From positions 1 through 64,000 of IMG/VR virus record IMGVR_UViG_3300027747_002377: a DNA stretch of 64,000 nt. The stretch is one strand, 5' to 3'. A program made the position numbers and the translations under genes. The stretch's first letter is position 1; the number at the start of each line of letters is the position of its first letter. This DNA comes from a virus. A model generated the notes under the pieces. The model was given only the letters and a program-made list of their open reading frames with translations, was not told the origin of the DNA and ran no database searches. Shown here piece by piece: positions 39,009-47,081 of the stretch.

Positions 39009-41650
39009 TGACAAGATTTGTACTTGACCTTGAGTCCAACGGTCTGCTGCCGACCATGGACAAAATTCATTGTATTGTCCTTTATGATCTAGACAAACAA
39101 GAGTATATTAGCTGCGCTGATCAACCTGGATATAAACCATTAAGTTATGCTATTGAGTGTATCCAACAGGCTACACTCTTGGTGGGTCATAACGTAATTA
39201 AGTTTGATATTCCTGCTCTCAAAAAGATTTACCCTGATCTCATACTGAGTCCGGATTGCACTTATTTTGATACGCTTATCACCAGTAGGTTGTTCTGGCC
39301 GGAGCTTGAGCCAGTTGATCACGCTAAGTACAGTCACATAGAACGTAAGTACTTTGGTAGGCATTCATTGGCTGCCTGGGGTGAACGTCTTGGCGTAAGT
39401 AAAATTGACTTTAAGGCTGAGTTAAAAGAACAAGAGGAAGAAGTTAAGAACGTATGGGAATCTTGGTCCGCCACCATGCAAACTTACTGCATGGCAGGCC
39501 ACCACAAGTTTTTGCGTGACGATTTAAGTTGGGTCCCGTGCAAAGATATACACGAAGGTGACACAATTTTAGGGTTTGACGAGTTTCCAGAAAAACAAAC
39601 TGGTCGGTGTTTTAAGCCTACAAAAATATTAAAAAAAACAACAGATCAAGCTGAACTGTTTCGCGTTACTTTGAAATCAGGAAAAACTTTTGATGTCACA
39701 GCTGAACATAAGTGGTTGGTAAGAAACTACAAATCACGTTCATCTTTGCAAAACCCTTTTGAAACCAGAACTCAACTAGTTTGGGCGGAAACTAAAGATT
39801 TAATGGCATCAAAATGTTTTGCAATTAAATATATGAATACTTGGGAAGATGTAAAAACATGGGAGGCAGGTTATCTTGCAGGAATTTTTGACGGCGAAGG
39901 CAATGTTAGAAGGCATCAGAAGTGGGACCGCCTTGATTATTCTTTTGCGCAAAAACCTGGTGTGGTGCACGATTTAGCGTGCAAAATTATTAATAATTTG
40001 GGTTTCAGATATACTACAAGAAAAGTAATGAATACTGGTGATTGCGATTGTATTAGAGTTGTAGGCACTTGTTATGAAAAGCTTAGATTGTTGGGCATGA
40101 TTAAGCCTGTTCGATTAATTAAAAATGCGCAACCTTTTGAGCGCCTTGGAAGGTGTGAAGTCAAGGGTGAAGGGGATTTTGATGAAATTGTTTCGGTTAT
40201 TTCTATCGGAATGGACGTAATTTATAAGATAAGTACTGATACTAAAACATTTGTTTTAGATGGCTATGCTCACCACAACTGTGAAGGTGACATTAAAGTT
40301 TCTATACGTCTGTATGACTACATGCTCAGCCAACAAGCTGACCCACGATCAGTAGAGCTAGAGCATCAATTTGCTTTAGTAATGGCAAAACAAGAACAAT
40401 TTGGATTTCCTTTTAATGAGAAAGCGGCCTTCGCATTGGTTAACACACTCAAAGCCAAGAGGACTGAGATCAACGACCGCCTCCAGGAAGTGTTCCCATC
40501 TATCGTCGAGGAACGGTGGTCAACTAAGACGGGTAAACGGCTTAAGAACAAGGTGCAGATCTTTAATCCAGGTTCTAGGCAGCAAACTTCTGAGCGGCTT
40601 AAGGCGCTTTACCCAGAAATTACTTTCGACACCACGGAGAAAGGGAATCCTCAGGTAGATGATGATGTGCTGGAAAAGCTTGGCACAAAGTATCCTGAAG
40701 CTAAACTACTAGCTGAGTACCAAACGCTAAACAAACGACTTGGACAAATCGCAGAAGGAAAAGAAGCCTGGCTTAAGCACGTTCAGGTTTATGGCGATGG
40801 TCGAATTCATGGTGAAGTCATCACCAATGCTTGCATCAGTGGTAGGTGCAGCCACAAGCGTCCAAACATGGCGCAGGTACCCAGTGTTGGCCACGCTTAT
40901 GGTTCTGAATGTCGGGCTCTTTTTTATGCTCCTGATGGGTGGAAATTAGTTGGCGCCGACGCATCAGGACTTGAGTTACGTGCACTCGGAGCATGGCTTG
41001 CCTACTTCGACGAAGGAGATTATGCAAGGCTTGTTAGTGACCCTGCTGTCGATATTCATAGTTACAACGCTCGTATGTTCGGTATTTATAGTGGTGATAA
41101 CCCTATAACAAAAGCCGAAAGGGACCTATCAAAGAAGCTAATCTTTGCTCTTGCTTATGGTGCTGGCGCAAAAAAAGTTGGTAGTATCGTACTGCCTTTT
41201 GGAAGTGAAGATGAACAATATAAACAAGGTAAAAAAACAATGGAAACGTTCTACGATAACCTTCCTGCTATTAAGCAACTAAAAGATCTCATTGAGAAGC
41301 GCGTTAATGAGAAAGGATACTTAACTGGGATCGACGGCAGAAGGCTACAGATCAGATCAAAGCATGCTGCCCTGAACCAATTGCTCCAGAGTACCGGGGC
41401 AATAGCAGTTAAGAAAGCTACATGTATTTTGTATGAGGACTTAAAAACTATTGGATTAGAGTTCGGCAAACACTGGGGTTATGTTGCACACGTCCATGAT
41501 GAATTTCAAGCACTCGTTCTCCCAGCTTATGTAGAAACTTATATGAAGGTGGCAATTGATTCCTTTAAGAAAGCTGGTGAGTACTTTAACCTAAAGTGTC
41601 CACTGACAGGTGAGGCCAGGGTAGGACAGAACTGGATGGAAAGCCACTAA
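39008..41650 (+). CDS. T7-like family A DNA polymerase with intein
   Basis: 880 codons; 616 residues after removing the intein. N-terminal 3'-5' exonuclease: Exo I FVLDLESNG (residues 4-12), Exo II HNVIKFDIP (61-69), Exo III Y160-C-E-G-D, split by the intein. Polymerase motif A is GADASGLELRALG, motif B is RDLSKKLIFALAYGAG and motif C is HVHDEFQ. The residue equivalent to E. coli Pol I Phe762 is Phe. No 5'-3' exonuclease domain. Replicative polymerase; works with primase-helicase 51821 and SSB 43108. Tail-to-tail 4-nt overlap with the minus-strand gene at 41647. Confidence 0.93.
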   Translation: MTRFVLDLESNGLLPTMDKIHCIVLYDLDKQEYISCADQPGYKPLSYAIECIQQATLLVGHNVIKFDIPALKKIYPDLILSPDCTYFDTLITSRLFWPELEPVDHAKYSHIERKYFGRHSLAAWGERLGVSKIDFKAELKEQEEEVKNVWESWSATMQTYCMAGHHKFLRDDLSWVPCKDIHEGDTILGFDEFPEKQTGRCFKPTKILKKTTDQAELFRVTLKSGKTFDVTAEHKWLVRNYKSRSSLQNPFETRTQLVWAETKDLMASKCFAIKYMNTWEDVKTWEAGYLAGIFDGEGNVRRHQKWDRLDYSFAQKPGVVHDLACKIINNLGFRYTTRKVMNTGDCDCIRVVGTCYEKLRLLGMIKPVRLIKNAQPFERLGRCEVKGEGDFDEIVSVISIGMDVIYKISTDTKTFVLDGYAHHNCEGDIKVSIRLYDYMLSQQADPRSVELEHQFALVMAKQEQFGFPFNEKAAFALVNTLKAKRTEINDRLQEVFPSIVEERWSTKTGKRLKNKVQIFNPGSRQQTSERLKALYPEITFDTTEKGNPQVDDDVLEKLGTKYPEAKLLAEYQTLNKRLGQIAEGKEAWLKHVQVYGDGRIHGEVITNACISGRCSHKRPNMAQVPSVGHAYGSECRALFYAPDGWKLVGADASGLELRALGAWLAYFDEGDYARLVSDPAVDIHSYNARMFGIYSGDNPITKAERDLSKKLIFALAYGAGAKKVGSIVLPFGSEDEQYKQGKKTMETFYDNLPAIKQLKDLIEKRVNEKGYLTGIDGRRLQIRSKHAALNQLLQSTGAIAVKKATCILYEDLKTIGLEFGKHWGYVAHVHDEFQALVLPAYVETYMKVAIDSFKKAGEYFNLKCPLTGEARVGQNWMESH
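39488..40279 (+). other. DNA polymerase intein with LAGLIDADG endonuclease
   Basis: 264 codons in frame (residues 161-424). Starts at Cys (CMAGHHKFLRDDLSWVPCKD), block B GKTFDVTAEHKWLV, a single dodecapeptide motif YLAGIFDGEGNV, and ends DTKTFVLDGYAHHN before extein Cys. Penultimate His and terminal Asn are canonical. Inserted between the Tyr and catalytic Asp of Exo III. Complete, so probably active in splicing; endonuclease activity is uncertain with one motif. Confidence 0.92.
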
Positions 41651-42066
41651 CCAGTAATTGGTCCGCCATATAACCAGGCGTCACAGGTTCTGGCGCCAGC
41701 GCACTTGAATTTAAACAGCTGGCAATAACCAAGGTCAGCTAAATCTTCAACAGCATGAGGGTCTGCTGCAGCATGTTCATTGATCCCTTCAATAATGCAC
41801 TCCATTAGCTTAGGAGACTGGTCAAAAGCTGCACAGTTACAGCACTTAGCAGTCTGTGCTGTGCTCACATCTGTATGCCACATGTCAGCTTTGTTCTCCC
41901 AGAAACCTTGATCTGGATAATCTGGATTCAATGGACCATAACCAAAATTATCAATGGTCCAGTTACGGTTCTTAATATTTTCCTTGATGTCATGGGTAGG
42001 CGTAGGACAGACATCGGAAACCTGGCTTACTTTTTTGTTAAGTAAAACTTCTGTTTTGAAATTCAT
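41647..42066 (-). CDS. Cys-rich minus-strand protein, 139 aa
   Basis: Cys clusters AKCCNCAAFDQSPKLMECI and YCQLFKFKCAGARTCDAW, preceded by Pro/Tyr/Trp-rich sequence, suggest metal binding (the spacing resembles HiPIP-like phage proteins). Position apart from the virion arm but coupled to two small basic proteins upstream. Likely a late protein; unproven. Confidence 0.6.
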   Translation of the reverse strand: MNFKTEVLLNKKVSQVSDVCPTPTHDIKENIKNRNWTIDNFGYGPLNPDYPDQGFWENKADMWHTDVSTAQTAKCCNCAAFDQSPKLMECIIEGINEHAAADPHAVEDLADLGYCQLFKFKCAGARTCDAWLYGGPITG

Positions 42067-42269
42067 TTGTTTTTTGCCTTGTGTTTCTTGGCTAATTGTA
42101 CTGCCTTAGTTGCTCTTTCGGTATTAGGTACAAATTGTTTTCCTTCTCTACTGCCTAAACGTTTTTTGCGGTCAGTCTCCTCCCTTTCTTCCTTGGATAA
42201 CGAAGCCCACGCTTTCTCTGGGAGATACCTTTTTGTATAGCCAGATTGAATTGCTTTGTCAGCAGTCAT
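42063..42269 (-). CDS. Small basic protein, 68 aa
   Basis: Lys/Arg-rich helical protein (EKAWASLSKEEREETDRKKR). The 'KAWASLSKEEREETDRKK' style pairs with the next family in other marine viruses I know. 4-nt overlaps on both sides show an operon. Confidence 0.6.
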   Translation of the reverse strand: MTADKAIQSGYTKRYLPEKAWASLSKEEREETDRKKRLGSREGKQFVPNTERATKAVQLAKKHKAKNK

Positions 42270-42538
42270 CGTTTTGATTCTTTGTGGGCTTTGGCTTTAG
42301 CTTTGGCTTTAGATCTTTTTTCATATTGATCTTTTGTTTGCCACTTTTCTTCTCCCCATTTTTCTAAGGATTTTTGTTTCTCATTCTTACCACCTTTATA
42401 ACCGCCTCCTTCTTTTTCATATTCCTGTGCAACAAGCTGAGCTTTACGCGCTGACCATTGACCTGGCTTCCCACCTTTAGACCCAGCCATGATGCGTTTT
42501 TTAATTTGCTCACGCAGTTCAGGCTTAGTGTAAGACAC
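42266..42538 (-). CDS. DUF5872-like basic protein, 90 aa
   Basis: Matches the pattern YTKPELREQIKKRIMAGSKG, then KPGQWSARKAQLVAQEYEKE, then KSLEKWGEEKWQTKDQYEK, a family found in aquatic phages and large eukaryotic viruses. Very basic; may bind packaged DNA. First gene of the three-gene minus-strand operon. Divergent from the dCMP deaminase. Confidence 0.7.
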   Translation of the reverse strand: MSYTKPELREQIKKRIMAGSKGGKPGQWSARKAQLVAQEYEKEGGGYKGGKNEKQKSLEKWGEEKWQTKDQYEKRSKAKAKAKAHKESKR

Positions 42539-42558
42539 TGTTTAATATTTCTTTTCTC

Positions 42559-42586
42559 TTGTAATCCTACCAAGTCCTAGTATACT
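42559..42586 (+). promoter_or_regulatory. Sigma70-type promoter for dCMP deaminase
   Basis: TTGTAA, 16 nt, TATACT, about 18 nt before the ATG at 42605. Lies in the divergent gap. Confidence 0.6.
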
Positions 42587-42604
42587 CCTGTCAAATCAAC
42601 TGAT

Positions 42605-43063
42605 ATGCAAATGATGGAAGCACGTGATTATGTTTGGCACCAGCGGTTTATGAAGCTGGCTGACCAAGTGGCAAAGTGGAGTAAGGATCCATCAACGAAA
42701 GTTGGTTGTGTCCTCATAAAGGATCGTCGAATTATTTCAACTGGTTTCAATGGGTTCCCAAGGGGCATCAATGATGATATAAATAGGTTGATGGACCGTG
42801 AGAAAAAGTATGAGCTTACGATCCACGCAGAAACAAATGCGATCATTACAGCTGCAATTCATGGTGTTAGTACCGATGGTTGTAGTGCTTATGTCACTAT
42901 GCATCCATGCAGCAGGTGTTCTGCGGCACTTATCAATGCTGGAATCAAAGATGTTTATGTGAAGGGTTGTAAGGACATTCCTGAGCGCTGGTTAGAGAAT
43001 TTTATTTTGGCTTCTAAGCTTCTTGAAGAAGCTGGTATACCCCTGGTTGCAGTCGATCTTTAG
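42605..43063 (+). CDS. dCMP deaminase
   Basis: 152 residues. Zinc/catalytic motif HAETNAI (His-Ala-Glu; Glu is the proton shuttle) and PCSRC for the two Cys ligands (MHPCSRCSAALINAGI). N-terminal LADQVAKWSKDPSTKVGCVL is typical of the family. Deaminates dCMP to dUMP, the substrate of ThyX. Start could also be the second Met (42611). Own promoter upstream. Confidence 0.92.
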   Translation: MQMMEARDYVWHQRFMKLADQVAKWSKDPSTKVGCVLIKDRRIISTGFNGFPRGINDDINRLMDREKKYELTIHAETNAIITAAIHGVSTDGCSAYVTMHPCSRCSAALINAGIKDVYVKGCKDIPERWLENFILASKLLEEAGIPLVAVDL

Positions 43064-43107
43064 ACTGCTACACTGTCCACATCCATTTGCACACCTGACT
43101 TAAAGAC

Positions 43108-43842
43108 ATGAATTCTTTTGTTGGAATCGGTACCTACACCGGAGAGAGTTACCACGACAGTGGGCTCCGGTTCATGGGAATCAGCCTGCCAAAGGTAGGT
43201 AAGAGTGGTTCAGATGTACCACTTCTTATGGTACCCAATAAAGCAGCAGGCGAAACTTTTGACGTGTTCCAACCAGGGGTACGACTCCTGCTGGGAGGAA
43301 GGCTCTACCCAAACCGTCAAGATTACAAAATGTATCTGGTGCCAAACCAGCCACTGCAATTAGTTAATGACAAATCATTACAACTGAACCGCGTAAACCT
43401 TGCTGGTGGTGTCGGGTTCATCCCAGAGCAGGCAAAGGAGGATCTGTTTACGTTTACAACCATGGTGTCTGCTCCGGCGCAGATGATCCTTGGTCACAAC
43501 TGGGAAGACAGCCTCAGCTTCCGCATGGAGTCCTGGGGTGACGATGCTAAAAGGCTGACCTCCTTGCTCCACGTGGGCCGCCAGTTGAGCGTGGAGGGAG
43601 TGTTGCGCTATAACCTATGGCAGGCCCAGGACGGCTCTCAGCGTGGCACCTACCAGATAAGAGTGCGGGCTGGAATGTACTCCGTCTTTGGCAAGAATAA
43701 GAACAGGGAGGAGCAGGCGAAGGTTAAGAATGAGTTAAGTGAGGAGAATTTGTGTTCACCTGCTTCCGTTTCAAAGCCACCTGCTCAACCGGCTCGAAAA
43801 GCCTATGCCCCTACCGTTGACGAAGACTCTGTTCCGTTCTAA
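43108..43842 (+). CDS. Single-stranded DNA-binding protein, two OB folds
   Basis: 244 residues. Two OB-like halves: FVGIGTYTGESYHDSGLRFM to about 110 with VRLLLGGRLYPN, and a second with FRMESWGDD and LSVEGVLRYNLWQAQDGSQR. C-terminus is a flexible Pro/Ala/Lys region ending DEDSVPF, the acidic protein-interaction tip of SSBs. Protects ssDNA at the fork and recruits replication partners. A CCATTTGCA box lies 16 nt upstream. Confidence 0.75.
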   Translation: MNSFVGIGTYTGESYHDSGLRFMGISLPKVGKSGSDVPLLMVPNKAAGETFDVFQPGVRLLLGGRLYPNRQDYKMYLVPNQPLQLVNDKSLQLNRVNLAGGVGFIPEQAKEDLFTFTTMVSAPAQMILGHNWEDSLSFRMESWGDDAKRLTSLLHVGRQLSVEGVLRYNLWQAQDGSQRGTYQIRVRAGMYSVFGKNKNREEQAKVKNELSEENLCSPASVSKPPAQPARKAYAPTVDEDSVPF

Positions 43843-43983
43843 GGTCTGATCCAGTGGTGTGAGTCCTGCCTGTCTCGTACAGGCTTTCTTCCCCAGGCCA
43901 GTGCCAGGCAGACGTAAGTCTTGTCCTGTGTAGGTGTAACTCCTGCTCTGGGTGCCGTTCCTCTTGCCATTCCTCTGAACGTA

Positions 43984-44913
43984 ATGTCTGTTCTTGATCG
44001 CTACAAAAACACTGAGAAGTACCAAGGAGTGCTTCGTGATTTCTGCAACTGTCAGATCCTCAATGACAAGTCCAAGCCAGGGCTTTTCCTGAAGGACACA
44101 GTGCTTGCACGTATCGGCTGGTCCGGTACTGCCGACATGTTCCCCGATGCCGAGGAATATGAGCACACCTACAACAATGGTGACTCCAATAAGGGTGTCT
44201 TCTTTAAGACCCCGCGCATGATCATCCTGCATTGCGGGTTCCGTAAGGACGTAACCTTCATTGAGAACTCAGATAAAGGAGGGATCGAAGGCCTCTACCC
44301 ACGGGATTCCATTCTGTATGACGATTGGCAAGAGCAGAACCCAGACAAGCCAAGCCCTTACAAGCGCCGTCGTCTGGTCCTGACGTTCCTTGTAAACGAA
44401 AAGGGTAGCCCGGTTCACAAGAAGCCGATGCTCCTTTCAATCCATGGGGGTGCATCTAACCTGTTCACCGATGCTTACGGCACCTTCATCGAGCAGCTTG
44501 AATCAGCTTTTGCTGAGTACGCAGGCTCTAAAGGTGGCTCAGGGTTTGACCCCAAGCAAGCCGCTGCTGCGATCTTTACTCCTACCTTTGGAGCACAGCA
44601 GTACGGCGAAAAACAAAAGAGCTGGATTGCTTTCCCTAAGTCTTGGGTAGTCCCTACCGCCAAGACCATTGAGCAGTTCTTCCCTGCTGCCGACGACGAC
44701 ATCGACTTCATTGAAGATGTCTGGGAGACCTGTCCTCCTGAGGTGTACGCAAAATCCTTCTTCCAGCAATGTGAGAAGGAGATTGGTCATCACGCAATCA
44801 AGCCAGGACTTGATTTCACACTGCCAGCCATCGGTGAATCTACTGACAGGGGTGGTATGAAGTCCCTGTTCGGCGCCAGGGATGCTGATACCGGTGAAAT
44901 TGAGTTGACCTGA
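43984..44913 (+). CDS. DUF5895-like protein, 309 aa
   Basis: Resembles a cyanobacterial family in its N-terminal region (VLDRYKNTEKYQGVLRDFCN then CQILNDKSKPGLFLKDTVLA and IGWSG), a middle with GVFFKTPRMIILHCG and a C-terminal KSWIAFPKSWVVPTAK. Unknown biochemistry. Encoded right after the SSB and ended by a strong terminator, so it may be a replication or repair accessory. ATG 43984 chosen; upstream in-frame start lies in weakly coding sequence. Confidence 0.6.
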   Translation: MSVLDRYKNTEKYQGVLRDFCNCQILNDKSKPGLFLKDTVLARIGWSGTADMFPDAEEYEHTYNNGDSNKGVFFKTPRMIILHCGFRKDVTFIENSDKGGIEGLYPRDSILYDDWQEQNPDKPSPYKRRRLVLTFLVNEKGSPVHKKPMLLSIHGGASNLFTDAYGTFIEQLESAFAEYAGSKGGSGFDPKQAAAAIFTPTFGAQQYGEKQKSWIAFPKSWVVPTAKTIEQFFPAADDDIDFIEDVWETCPPEVYAKSFFQQCEKEIGHHAIKPGLDFTLPAIGESTDRGGMKSLFGARDADTGEIELT

Positions 44914-44933
44914 TCAACCCTCAGTAAGTAACA

Positions 44934-44958
44934 GCCGTCCGAAAGGGCGGCTTTTTTA
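44934..44958 (+). terminator. Rho-independent terminator
   Basis: GCCGTCC-GAAA-GGGCGGC followed by TTTTTTATT. GNRA tetraloop, strong stem with one G-U pair. Ends the dCMP deaminase/SSB/DUF5895-like transcript. Confidence 0.92.
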
Positions 44959-44962
44959 TTGA

Positions 44963-45208
44963 CTACTCAGCGTATTTTTTGAATAGTGCTTCTGTTTCTA
45001 GTTTCACTAACTTCATGCACAGCCCACGAATTACTCCCTGGCGTTGAGTAGCCAACTCAACAAGCTTACTTGCAATCTCACGTAACTCCTGCTTGCTATC
45101 AGTCTTCTCAATTGTTTGCTTTAGTTTGGCAGCAAAAAAACTATCCTCTATTGTTTCACGAAAATCTGCAAAATCAGATTGATCCTCGACCAGCTCAAAC
45201 TTTGACAT
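44963..45208 (-). CDS. Small helical minus-strand protein, 81 aa
   Basis: Helical and acidic to neutral (FELVEDQSDFADFRETIEDS, REIASKLVELATQRQGVIRG). Expressed from the leftward half of the divergent promoter at 45229-45302. A regulatory role is plausible from the dyad between it and its divergent neighbour. No family recognised. Confidence 0.6.
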   Translation of the reverse strand: MSKFELVEDQSDFADFRETIEDSFFAAKLKQTIEKTDSKQELREIASKLVELATQRQGVIRGLCMKLVKLETEALFKKYAE

Positions 45209-45228
45209 AGGTGTCGAGCATTTTGTTT

Positions 45229-45302
45229 ACTGTAAGGCAGTACGCGCAGAAGTCAAGTTTAAACAAAATTTAACTTGACCTGCGCCCCTGAAACCCTAGA
45301 CT
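45229..45302. promoter_or_regulatory. Back-to-back divergent promoters on a dyad
   Basis: Rightward: TTGACC (45275-45280), 16 nt, TAGACT (45297-45302). Leftward on the minus strand: TTGACT (45251-45256), 16 nt, TACAGT (45229-45234). The -35 boxes lie within the arms of an inverted repeat GTCAAGTT/AACTTGAC, extended outward by GCGCAG/CTGCGC (45244-45285). One dimeric regulator could control both. Confidence 0.7.
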
Positions 45303-45324
45303 ACCACTGTCTTTTCTCGTCACC

Positions 45325-45468
45325 ATGGCATCACCAAAGAAGGCAGGATCCGGTTCTAGCTTCGTTGTCCACAATGCAAAACGCACATCCATTGGTCAGG
45401 GTCTACGCAAGCGTGGTTCCTGGAACGTCCAACGCAAAAAGCCAAGCCGAGGGCAAGGCAAAGGTTGA
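45325..45468 (+). CDS. Small basic protein, 47 aa
   Basis: Lys/Arg/Gly/Ser-rich (SFVVHNAKRTSIGQGLRKRG). Expected transcription start about 45309 gives a 16-nt leader. Possibly nucleic-acid binding. Confidence 0.6.
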   Translation: MASPKKAGSGSSFVVHNAKRTSIGQGLRKRGSWNVQRKKPSRGQGKG

Positions 45469-45510
45469 TTAACAACCTAGTCCAAATACTTTGCACACCA
45501 CCTGAACGTA

Positions 45511-46395
45511 ATGCTTGTACTTGAAAGTCAACTAACCAAAGCACAAAATTTAATCTATGGACGCAAAAGGATTGTTGATTCTTTCTATCAGCTAGATCCT
45601 GACAAGTTCCATGGCCTCACGCCAACTGATATCAACTCGATTTCACTCCAGGGTGATGAGGTTGTGTGTGAGGTCGATGGTTCCCAACTCTCGTTAGGGC
45701 GCCGACATGTGCTTAAAAATTTTCTAGAGCACAGAACACGCACTCCTTCATTCTTTGATTACAAGGTTTGGAACCAGTACAAAATTAAAGATTCTGATGA
45801 TGGTATTCCTGTTGCTGCTCTTGATTACTCTGGTGATCAGACACACGCTGCTCTTGCTCCTCATATCGGTAGGCCGCCTAAAATCTTGACAGACAAAAAT
45901 GGCGAACAAAAGATTTACTTCATAAAGACAAAAGAACAACAATGCAGTTGTCCTTCCTGGGCTCAATTAAATGAACATAGGGAAGAGTTATCAGCAGAGT
46001 TTAATCAGTTCACAGGTACTGAATTTGTACCAGTTTGTAAACACATGCAATGGCATAATTCTAATCTGCAGTTAGAGTATTTACGTTTTACTGTACAAGA
46101 ACAGTCCAGGAAACGTGGATACAACTTACATATGTGTGTTTATCACTTTGATTATCGACTTGGGCGCTTATTGTATCGAGTTACTAATGATGGATTGAAG
46201 GACAAAATGGAGTGGCTTCCTAAAGATCACTGGAAAGAACAAGCTGTTTATGATGCAGCGCACACTCCAACTGGTAACTGTTGGAAAGTTTTTACCAAGG
46301 CACTGTCTCATGACCCTGCTTATCAGTTAATTCAATACAGTCAATCTGTTGCCCACATCATGGGTCAAATCAACGCACGCAACTCTACTCACTGA
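45511..46395 (+). CDS. SWIM-type zinc-finger protein, 294 aa
   Basis: A SWIM-like motif spans about residues 145-190: C-S-C-P-S-W then VCKHMQWHN (CxC...CxH). N-terminal region has SLGRRHVLKNFLEHRTRTPS; C-terminal region is alpha/beta. SWIM domains bind DNA or proteins. Located in the recombination/replication block next to a Gp157-like gene. TACTTTGCA box 15 nt before the ATG. Confidence 0.65.
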   Translation: MLVLESQLTKAQNLIYGRKRIVDSFYQLDPDKFHGLTPTDINSISLQGDEVVCEVDGSQLSLGRRHVLKNFLEHRTRTPSFFDYKVWNQYKIKDSDDGIPVAALDYSGDQTHAALAPHIGRPPKILTDKNGEQKIYFIKTKEQQCSCPSWAQLNEHREELSAEFNQFTGTEFVPVCKHMQWHNSNLQLEYLRFTVQEQSRKRGYNLHMCVYHFDYRLGRLLYRVTNDGLKDKMEWLPKDHWKEQAVYDAAHTPTGNCWKVFTKALSHDPAYQLIQYSQSVAHIMGQINARNSTH

Positions 46396-46399
46396 TACC

Positions 46400-46999
46400 A
46401 TGGCTGACAAACAAAGCTACCTGCAACTTTCTGAATCCATTCAACACGTCACTTTCTTGAAGGATCTTCCTGATGTAAGTGAAGATGAGAAGTCTGAACT
46501 ACAAACACACATCAAAGATCTTGCCTCCAGGCAGGAAAATAAGTTTGATAACATCATTGGAATGATAAAGAAGTGTGATGCCTACATAGAGGCATTGGAG
46601 AATGAGATGGAAGAAATTAAAAACAACCGTGATGCGTGGAAACGCAACAAAGAAAACCTTATTAAGATCATTAAGTTTGCTTATCAACAGAACCTAATAA
46701 GTAATACGCCTACTGGTAACAAGTATCAAGCAACTATTAGGCCCGTTAAACCTAGGTTGGTTGATAACTTTGACCAGTGGACAGATCCGGACAGAGCTGA
46801 GTACGGCCTAAGGAAGATCACAACCCTGGTACGGATCAAGGATGAGACAGTCCTGGAGTCCAAGCAGGAGGAGCTGCCTGATAAGGACCGTCTGCGGAAA
46901 GACATCCTTGCCAACCAAGAGAAGGCCCCTGCCGTAGCTCAACTTGTCCCAGGGTACAGCCTGGTCTATGAACGGAGGAAGAGGTTAACCTCCTCATAA
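46400..46999 (+). CDS. Gp157-like coiled-coil protein, 199 aa
   Basis: Residues about 45-105 match the siphovirus Gp157 family (KFDNIIGMIKKCDAYIEALE then MEEIKNNRDAWKRNKENLIK), a coiled coil near recombination genes in many phages; the C-terminal part is beta/basic. Start ATG 46400 follows the SWIM stop by 4 nt. Known from phages that replicate in part by recombination. Ends at a GAGGTTAACCTC palindrome and a terminator. Confidence 0.7.
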   Translation: MADKQSYLQLSESIQHVTFLKDLPDVSEDEKSELQTHIKDLASRQENKFDNIIGMIKKCDAYIEALENEMEEIKNNRDAWKRNKENLIKIIKFAYQQNLISNTPTGNKYQATIRPVKPRLVDNFDQWTDPDRAEYGLRKITTLVRIKDETVLESKQEELPDKDRLRKDILANQEKAPAVAQLVPGYSLVYERRKRLTSS

Positions 47000-47019
47000 C
47001 AACATGTTGAAATGTTAAA

Positions 47020-47051
47020 GCCCCTGGCACTCCTGCCCAGGGGCCTTTATT
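47020..47051 (+). terminator. Rho-independent terminator
   Basis: GCCCCTGG-9 nt-CCAGGGGC followed by CTTTATTAT; perfect 8-bp stem. Ends the SWIM/Gp157-like transcript. Confidence 0.85.
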
Positions 47052-47081
47052 ATGCCTTCAGTTCAACCCTTCCTTTGAGCC

